NCBI GenBank assembly: GCA_036346275.1
Contig: CM070726.1
Span: forward strand, 30,787,410 to 30,851,409
Direction of reading: 5' to 3'
Length of the DNA stretch: 64,000 nt
From: Otatea glauca
Lineage: Eukaryota > Streptophyta > Magnoliopsida > Poales > Poaceae
In this document: positions 57,370 through 64,000 of the stretch, piece after piece
Position numbering within the stretch: the stretch's first letter is position 1
How the letters are laid out: the number at the start of each line of letters is the position of its first letter
The notes under the pieces: generated by a model
Database searches by the model: none
What the model was told of the DNA's origin: nothing
Seen by the model: only the letters and a program-made list of their open reading frames with translations
Program-made: the position numbers and the translations under genes

Positions 57370-59678
57370 TCAGTACAAATTACCTAGCCGACGTGCAGGA
57401 TAACGTAGCCTATCATTTCTCCTTTCATATTGTTCCAGCAACTGGGAGAAGGTCGGCCTTGGCTTGTGAATCGGCTTGCGCGGTGGCAATGTTCTTTCTG
57501 CCTTATACCACTTGCCGATTTGCAAGTCGCCCTTAGGCTTGACAGTCCTTGAGCTTATCCCTTCACAGCCAGTCTCTATTTGTAGTGAACCGACCGTATT
57601 TTTTAGGGTTTCTTTGCCGCTAGAAGTCGATTGAACGTCAACATGACGTGCAACTTTTGATCCTGTATCCTGCATTAGCTCTTTTCCTTTTCCAGAACAT
57701 TGAACAATATTAATTGGAAAAGGATTAGCATCGACTTGCATCGTCGTCTCTTCTACAAACTTGAGTCCGCCATCCTCTATAGCCGATTGTATTTGCTGTC
57801 AGAAAATATTGCAATCGTTAGTATTATGAGAAAAAGAATGATGTCATTTGCAATACCTTCGCTTTTTAATCTCATCAGCCGACGATACAACATGCCCCTC
57901 AGGTAGCCGTATAATCCTTTCTTGTTGAAGTAAGTCAAAAATATGGTCACACTTAGAGACATCAAAAGTGTATTGTATTTCCTACATATTCTTAGTCGGC
58001 TTAAGACAAGAATAGACTAAAGACTTCTTAGATCCTTTAACCCAATCAGCTATATTTATTTCAGCCTCGTTGTTTTCAGAGGATTCACTTAAACAGTACT
58101 CGACGAGGTTAACCTTAGCTTTATCCTTATCTTTATTGTTATTTTTAGCCTTGAAATTATCTCTAAAGTCTCTATTATCGGTAAAACGGCTTTCTTAAGC
58201 TGATACCTTATGCAACAGATGACTTAAATCAATGAACTCTTGTCCACCGAATTTTTCCCTCAATTGGGGAATTAACCCCTGGAAGGCCAAATAGGCTAAT
58301 TGGTTATCGGGTAAAGTAACACTAGAACACCAATTTCTTACTTCTCTAAATCTCTTGATATAATCTCTTACTGATTCTCCAAACTTCTGGCGAACTAAAC
58401 TCAAGTCGAAAATTCTAAGTTCTAGATTGTCAGAGAAAAGGTATTCATGGAATCGACTTTCCAAATAGGTCCAAAAATGAACCGAATTCGGTAAGCTTGT
58501 GAACCATGTAAAAGTAGCTACTAACAAAGATAGCGGGACTGAGTAGCTTCACCGCATTACGCGATAAAACATTCGACGTGCTCTAAAGTAGTAATAGAAT
58601 CATCCCTAGAGAATTTCGCAACATTAGAAACCTTGAAGTTATTAGGGTAAGGCATCCAGTCAATGTAATTGGGATATGGCTTTTGATAGCCGACAACCTT
58701 CCCTTTGAGCTGTATGCTGCATTGACCACGCAATATGGTAGATATTTGATCGGCCAAATTTACTGTATTAGTCAATGCAGCATTATGGTTTTGCCAATTG
58801 CGCTTGTAATTAGCATTTTGCCCCTCGAGTGTAAGCTCGGATTGATAGGTTGGTTGAGCCGATGCGTATCGAGGAAATGGCTCATATCTGTTATTTTTCA
58901 TAGAAGTTGGCTCATGTACTAGAATGAAGGGTTCCGAATACGTTACAACCTTGTATAGGGCCGTATTCCTCTACGGGATCGGCTCAATGTATTGCGAATA
59001 CCTAAGAGGTTCAATCGGTTGTGGAAGCGATTGGGAAAAAGCATAGAACGGGGCCGATAGTGGTAAGTTGGACGACACGTCCAACTTGGCAGCAACGGTA
59101 TATGCCTGATAGTGTGCAACCCAACTTGCATGAGGATCTTGTGGCAGTATAATAGTAGGCTAGGTTGGCATCATAGTTTGAGATGAAGTTATAACTGATG
59201 GTTTAGGATCAGCTACTGGGCTTTGAGTGTTTTGTGCTACCAAATAAACAGAGTAATTCGGCAGAGCTTGCATTGGGTCGAGCATGCTTCCAGCTGATGC
59301 CAACTCTTGAGCTATCATCTTTACGCTATTAGCTATCATCGGCTTAAGAGTTGCGACTAGAACCGATGATTGGTTAATCAAAGTATGATATATAGATTGA
59401 TTAATCATAGCAGATAACTCAGCTTGTGCAGGCATGTATTACCTCACTGATGTGTTAGTAACCCCTGCATCGCCGAGGGCGCTGATCGTCGGCAACGCAA
59501 CCTTCTGTGTGAAACCATGACATGTTTTTTGATAATAGCTTAACATCATCTCGAGCACGGCTGTCCGATCTTCAACCTCTTTATGTTGTTCTGGCGTTAA
59601 ATCGTCTAGTGTAGGGACGACTATAGCATCAGAGTTGAGATCCGATGGTGGAATTGATTTTCCCAATGAAGATATCAT
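57370..59678 (-). pseudogene. gag: Gypsy gag, interrupted
   Basis: The start ATG (59678-59676) is only 25 bases inside the 5' LTR. The N part (59678-58557) is Gln/Pro-rich. The core Retrotrans_gag domain reads FTWFTSLPNSVHFWTYLESR, FGESVRDYIKRFREVRNWC and LIPQLREKFGG on the minus strand (58527-58195). A zinc-knuckle-like HHSFSHNTNDCNIF occurs near 57830. Several stops and shifts (59439, 58540, 58195) break it. In active relatives this protein forms the particle. Confidence 0.82.
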
Positions 59679-59702
59679 GTCCCACCGGGCGTGTCAAAAG
59701 TG

Positions 59703-60378
59703 TGTTGGCGCCAAAAGATGTGACGAAGGATCTGTCGGCCCAAACACACGATGAATGCTGGATTCAGAGCGTGCTAACCGATTTGATCCTGTAATTGGTA
59801 AAATGGATGGTAAAATATGCTCAAACCTGATATAGTGTAACAATTGGCAAAGATCTAAACAACCAAAAAGGCGATTAAATTTAGGGTAACTGTAAGTCTA
59901 AACAGCCGATTAGGGCTGAATAAATGGTAGATAAAGGCAAACTTTCCCGAAGAAGGCGATGCGCAACAAGATTAGAGAAAATCAAACCTAATTGGCGTAA
60001 TCGATGGAGATCGATCGGCGATGCACAACTTTAGTGATCAAAATCGGATTACAAGAGAGAATCTAAGTTACAAGGCTACTCCTAGTTGACAAGAAAGTAA
60101 ATAAAAAGTACTGCGAGTTGTTTGATTTGGTTGTGTTGTTGTTCTCGCATGCCCTTGACCATCTTTTATAGCAGATTGGTCGATCGTATCCTTTCCTGAC
60201 ACGTTGTCCACCATGATCTGTATCGACCTTTTTTCGGACAGAATCTCCAAGTTTAAATCAATATCGGTCATGACTTGATTTTTTTTAACTTTTCCTTCCT
60301 TATCCGATATCGGTTAAAATATCCTTTTATCCTTAGTGTGACAATTCAATCATGCCTTGCCAAATCTTGGTGCAAACA
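59703..60378 (-). repeat. Gypsy 5' LTR (right)
   Basis: 676 bp, colinear with the left LTR. Compared with it, several TCGG sites read TTGG here, a pattern expected from deamination of methylated cytosines. Minus-strand sequence next to it (GACACGCCCGGTGGGAC) is in primer-binding position, but I cannot assign the tRNA. Confidence 0.93.
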
Positions 60379-60383
60379 ATTTC

Positions 60384-63054
60384 CTATCTGTTTGAATGCA
60401 AAATACTATGTATTTGTACATAAAATACCCTAAGAGTCTTGGATATCCGAGTTTCTTTCCTTCATACTCTAATGGTAAAGCACAAAATTTTCGTTGTTGA
60501 AGCAAGGTACCCTTGGATTGGAAGATATTATCACTGCTCTTAATTCCTTGCATCAACTTTGCCATGCACGCGCAGGAGATACTCCATCAGAGAACCCAAC
60601 CATGAAGAGTTAATTAGTTTGTGCACTCATCGATCACAACTACCGAAGAAAGAACAAATTGCTGATATTAAGAAAGAGGAGTTTATCAAGTGGCATTTTT
60701 TTTTCTTCACAAGAAAAAGGTGGTAAGAAGCCTAATCTCTCTATATAACAGGAGTATGGACCACTCATCAACTCTTGTTAGTATTAAATAATTCTCCCGC
60801 ACCATCCACAGCTCAGCTAGAGGAATCGGAGTCCAAAGAAAGCCGGCTCGTCGGCGCTCCAGCCGCTCTGGTGGCAGCAGGTCGGCCGCGTGACGAGCGT
60901 TGCGACAGGAGCGAACCCAAGTGTGAGGTCAATCCAGGGCTACTGCCGATGCATGTATTCTTGGCGGCTGGTGCAACTAGCTAGCTAGGTAGCTGCTACT
61001 AATAGAGGCTAGGGACGACATGAGAGTGGGATTTACAATTTGTATATATATATTTTATATAAAATTTTCACATGTATTCTTCAGAAAAGGTATTACAATT
61101 CTCCATAAAAAAATTTGGTGCTAAATCCGGTCCTAAAACATGAAAACCAGTCGAATTTGTAATCATTTTGGTTAAAAAAACCCAAAATCTCACCGAAATT
61201 CTCTGAAATCACTGTAACAATTTAAAAAAAATTCAATTTTTTTTTTCATTTAGCCGAGATTTAGAATCTCAGCTGAAAATTGAAAGCCGAAATTTTAGCC
61301 GACATTTCTGAAATATTGGCTAGATTTTGAACTATGCCCTCACCTAAAGTGGCAAATAGAATTGGACGTGCACAGCGACAGAAAGAGGTGATATTTGATT
61401 ACGATAGACCAAGCTCACAAGTCCAGACTACAAGAAACACCAAGTGTCGACGCCTTTGCTGCAATCTGGTGTCAGAAAGTTTGTTGACCAAACACGATGT
61501 TCTTCCTCGCAAAAAAAGAGTAAATAATAAAAGAAAAGAAAAAAAGATCGTTCTAAACTCAAACTGCTTTTGCTGTGGGCTTCTTGTCGTCACGGACATG
61601 GGCCATGGCCTAGACCGAGCGTGCCGAGTTAGCCCGATTTGTTTTGAACGAGTTTAGACATGGTCTATCAGTGAGTCGTGCCAGTTTTATACCGTACAGC
61701 TGTAAGTCCAGTCCATTTGCACTATTGTGACGAGAGGGAAGGAGCTGGAGGTGCACAGGGCGAAGGCAGTGGACACAAGTATTGGAGGAAAAATAACTAG
61801 ATTTTATTTATTTTTGAACAGGTATAGAGTTATTACCTCGTTAAAAACCTTCCACTCAAGTGTGAGGTACCCCTGATAAGGAAAAGAGTACAGTAACTAC
61901 ATACATATACACAGACTAGTCAAGGTCAAAGTGATCAAGGTCGGCTAACGCATCCGCGCTCTTCAGATCCTCGGTCTGATGTTGTGTTCTTTCATCTGCC
62001 GCTCCTAGTCTTGGAGGTATATGATTAGCTTAACTATCTCAGGTGTGAGAGATGACCTTCTTGACTAAGTATCCTTCCTACCGAACTGAAAGTAACTTCT
62101 GATGAGACAGTCAGCTCCAAAACTACAAGTACATCTTGTGCAAATTGCGATATCACAGAAATACATTGGTGATTCTTTCACTATAAGAGCAAGTTGAGTT
62201 CATTGCTATCCAAAATGTCAAGCTCAGTCTCGGCAAAAGGCATGTCGAGATAGTGGACTGTCGGCTCGGTGCACAAGCTCGGTGTCAATGAGTATGTACT
62301 CTCTAGTCTTTATTCTCTATCTTTTGGCATCTCTATTGTTTTCTCTTTCTCTGCATGCGAGGACCGCAATAGCGCCGGCCATAGGGTGAGCCACGGCATG
62401 ACGCAGTGTTGTGGCAAGGCATCCTTCCACGTGCCGCCACGCCCTGCCGCATTCCATGCCTGCTTCGGGCCCATCAAGTATGTTTCGTGCCATGTCAACC
62501 TAAGCACGACCTCATGCAGGTGTGTTGTGCCGTGCTGCCCATCATGTTCAACCGTGAGGTCTGGCACGACTCTATCATTCATGTCGTGCTATGCTTCGGC
62601 CATGCCGTGTCTGTCGCGCCACGGACTGGTCTAAAAATGCCCAGCCTAGTGCCCAGGTCTACTATTCAATGGGTTAGGTTGATTAATGTGAAGATCATCC
62701 AACAATTGGGCTTGTTCCTTTTTATTTTTGCGGGAATAGATACTCCCTGAGCCGTATCTCATAACATAGAGAGTATCTCGTGCAAACGAGGGTATGTAGG
62801 TGTAGTATATAAGATCATCTAGGTGGTATGTATATTTTTAGACACTTGTTTTTATATGTGAATATGAAGGTATTTGCAAATTATGTCAAAAATTATGGAA
62901 TCCCTTGCAATTTTTTCACGTGTGCCACATTGGAGTATCTTATAATTAATATATCAGACTCAAAGTGATAAAGGAATATGTCAAATTCGTTCAGTGGTAG
63001 TGGGAGAAAAAGTAGAAGGTATTTTTTTCATATATAATTACTTGGGGCACCATT
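60384..63054. other. Intergenic sequence, no supported gene
   Basis: 60640-60720 has a short open stretch (LPKKEQIADIKKEEFIKWHF on the plus strand) ending in a T-run; 60775-60984 is a GC-rich open frame without known domain. 61110-61345 is a diverged part of the hAT-like repeat family. 62370-62640 is GC-rich with repeated GTGCCGTG/CACGGCA motifs. None of it supports a gene. Confidence 0.45.
61110..61345 (+). repeat. Diverged fragment of the hAT-like repeat family
   Basis: The order GGTGCTAAATCCGGTCCTAA, then AACCAG, then CGAAATT, CACTGTAACAATTT and repeated GCCGAAATTT follows the right portion of the element at 20523-22013, with many differences. Confidence 0.5.
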
Positions 63055-63432
63055 TAGCTTGGGCACCATGATTCAAAATGGGTATATTCCCCTATGTACT
63101 ACATGCAATTTTTTTCAAAATTTTTGGATGTTGAGTTTAACTAGTTTACTAACTAATTCTAACAAGTTTGAAATGAAATTCAACTAGAGTTTTCCTTTTT
63201 GTTGAGATTTTGATTTTAGGTATGTGTTGATTATGTATATAAATCAGCGAAGCATGTAATCTAAATTTATTCAAAATCTTTAAATTCGAGTATATTTTTT
63301 ACAAAGGTATGTGTTTCATTTGAATTGTTGTAGATGAGTATATACTTTAAAACTAAAATTTTTGAAAAATATACCTAAATTTTGCTTGAATTTGCACATT
63401 TAAAATCATAGAGCCCAAGCTTCATGGTGCCC
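63055..63432. repeat. MITE with ~37-bp inverted ends starting GGGCACCAT
   Basis: The left end GGGCACCATTTAGCTTGGGC, then ACCATGATT, is complementary, with few mismatches, to the right end ATAGAGCCCAAGCTTCATGG then TGCCC. The inside is AT-rich and non-coding. The TSD could not be settled, so the superfamily is open. Confidence 0.7.
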
Positions 63433-64000
63433 TATTTCTACATCATTTATACTTATATATACATGTATACATACACACACACATATAAACGGAAGCGCCA
63501 TTCTGCACTCAAGTGTAGGATAGTTATACTACGTGTTGGTTGGACAAGCGCATCCAAACCACCTCAGTACACCTACTTCATGTGATGACTAAGTCTATCA
63601 GTTACTGAAACAACCCAGAGTTTTAATCATTGCAAATGAGATCATCGACACAAATTAATCACACATAATTAAATTGCTCTGCAAATCAATCATCAACTTT
63701 ATTTGTGATCAAATGGCATACAAGGGTATAATTACAATGTTTATTGAAAATAAAATTACATCAAAAAGAAGATTACAAGAAAATTTGAAATTTCCTAAAA
63801 TATAAAGCTTCGCTTGATCTCGGTCTTGATTTATTGAAAAATGGACATTTACATATACATATAATCGTAAGGCAAAAGTTAACCAGTTGAGGTGTACCAT
63901 CAGACCCGTCTATGAATATATCATACTTATCGAGATACCAGATCCGTTTGGGGCCGAATAGGCACCTATCGCTAGATCGGGTATTATCATCCGATAATAA
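63433..64000. other. Non-coding sequence at window end
   Basis: AT-rich with short CA and TA repeats near 63450-63490. No gene or classified repeat was recognised. Confidence 0.5.

Larger units (their letters stand above)
48637..60378 (-). mobile_element. Tat-type Gypsy retrotransposon with antisense accessory gene, TSD ATTTC
   Basis: LTRs of 675 bp (48637-49311) and 676 bp (59703-60378) begin TGTTGGCGCC and end TTGGTGCAAACA on the plus strand. ATTTC flanks both ends (48632-48636, 60379-60383). Gag-pol reads on the minus strand, so the right LTR is the 5' LTR. Pol has protease, RT, RNase H, a second RNase H and integrase in that order. The dual RNase H identifies the Tat clade. LTRs differ at many sites (often C-to-T), so it is older than the Copia at 27142. 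An oppositely oriented gene lies at 49513-52565. Confidence 0.93.

Noticed and set aside
60775..60984. 69-codon GC-rich frame
   Set aside because: No domain, no conserved start context; likely chance.

Overview
This is a repeat-dense segment of plant nuclear DNA, most likely from a grass. The evidence is an Ac/Ds-type hAT element, a CACTA element with GATG/CATC-type subterminal repeats, Stowaway and PIF/Harbinger relics, Tat-type Gypsy and Copia retrotransposons, gene fragments with plant introns, and a GC-rich single-exon ERF gene. Taxonomy is inferred from these families. I see no prokaryotic, organellar or viral gene set. Only one intact host protein-coding gene is supported, a DREB/ERF transcription factor at 41436-42236. 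Almost everything else is transposable-element DNA, much of it nested and datable by target-site duplications (TSDs).

Left part (1-17.5 kb): a decayed Copia element lies on the minus strand (gag start 17428, pol stop 2557). It has been split by a 5.5-kb LTR-type unit (2712-8218, TSD CTATT), a 3.7-kb CACTA element (8429-12109, TSD TAA) and a solo LTR (13383-14207, TSD TTAAC). Further related LTR tails lie at its 3' side (1-2552). The CACTA element carries a transposase-associated fragment and a captured first exon of a YIP4-like Yip1-family gene.

Middle part (17.5-40.5 kb): after unclassified sequence and a non-autonomous hAT-like element (20523-22013), a 16.35-kb Ac-like hAT element occupies 24125-40475 (TIR TAGGGATGAAAAC, 8-bp TSD AACACAGT). 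Its transposase gene, on the minus strand, is broken. Its 5' side holds captured fragments of a 6-phosphogluconolactonase gene and of an unrecognised gene. An 11.3-kb Copia element with gag, pol and an extra 3' ORF (27142-38485, TSD CATCT) is inserted inside it. The Ac-like end lies about 0.2 kb from DRE/ABRE motifs and about 0.46 kb from the apparent TATA box of the ERF gene.

Right part (42.3-64 kb): a second, inverted copy of the non-autonomous hAT-like element (42923-44311), a PIF/Harbinger remnant with an ORF1-type coding exon, and an 11.7-kb Tat-type Gypsy element (48637-60378, TSD ATTTC). The Gypsy element's gag-pol is on the minus strand. Between pol and its 3' LTR it carries an oppositely oriented gene with its own TATA box and a plant-mobile-domain-like product. 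The whole element is peppered with the hexamer TCGGCT/AGCCGA. The last 3.6 kb hold MITEs and unclassified sequence.

The elements do not form a pathway. The functional themes are nesting, gene-fragment capture by two DNA transposons, accessory genes and repeated motifs in two retrotransposons, and a stress-type transcription factor promoter abutting a large composite transposon.
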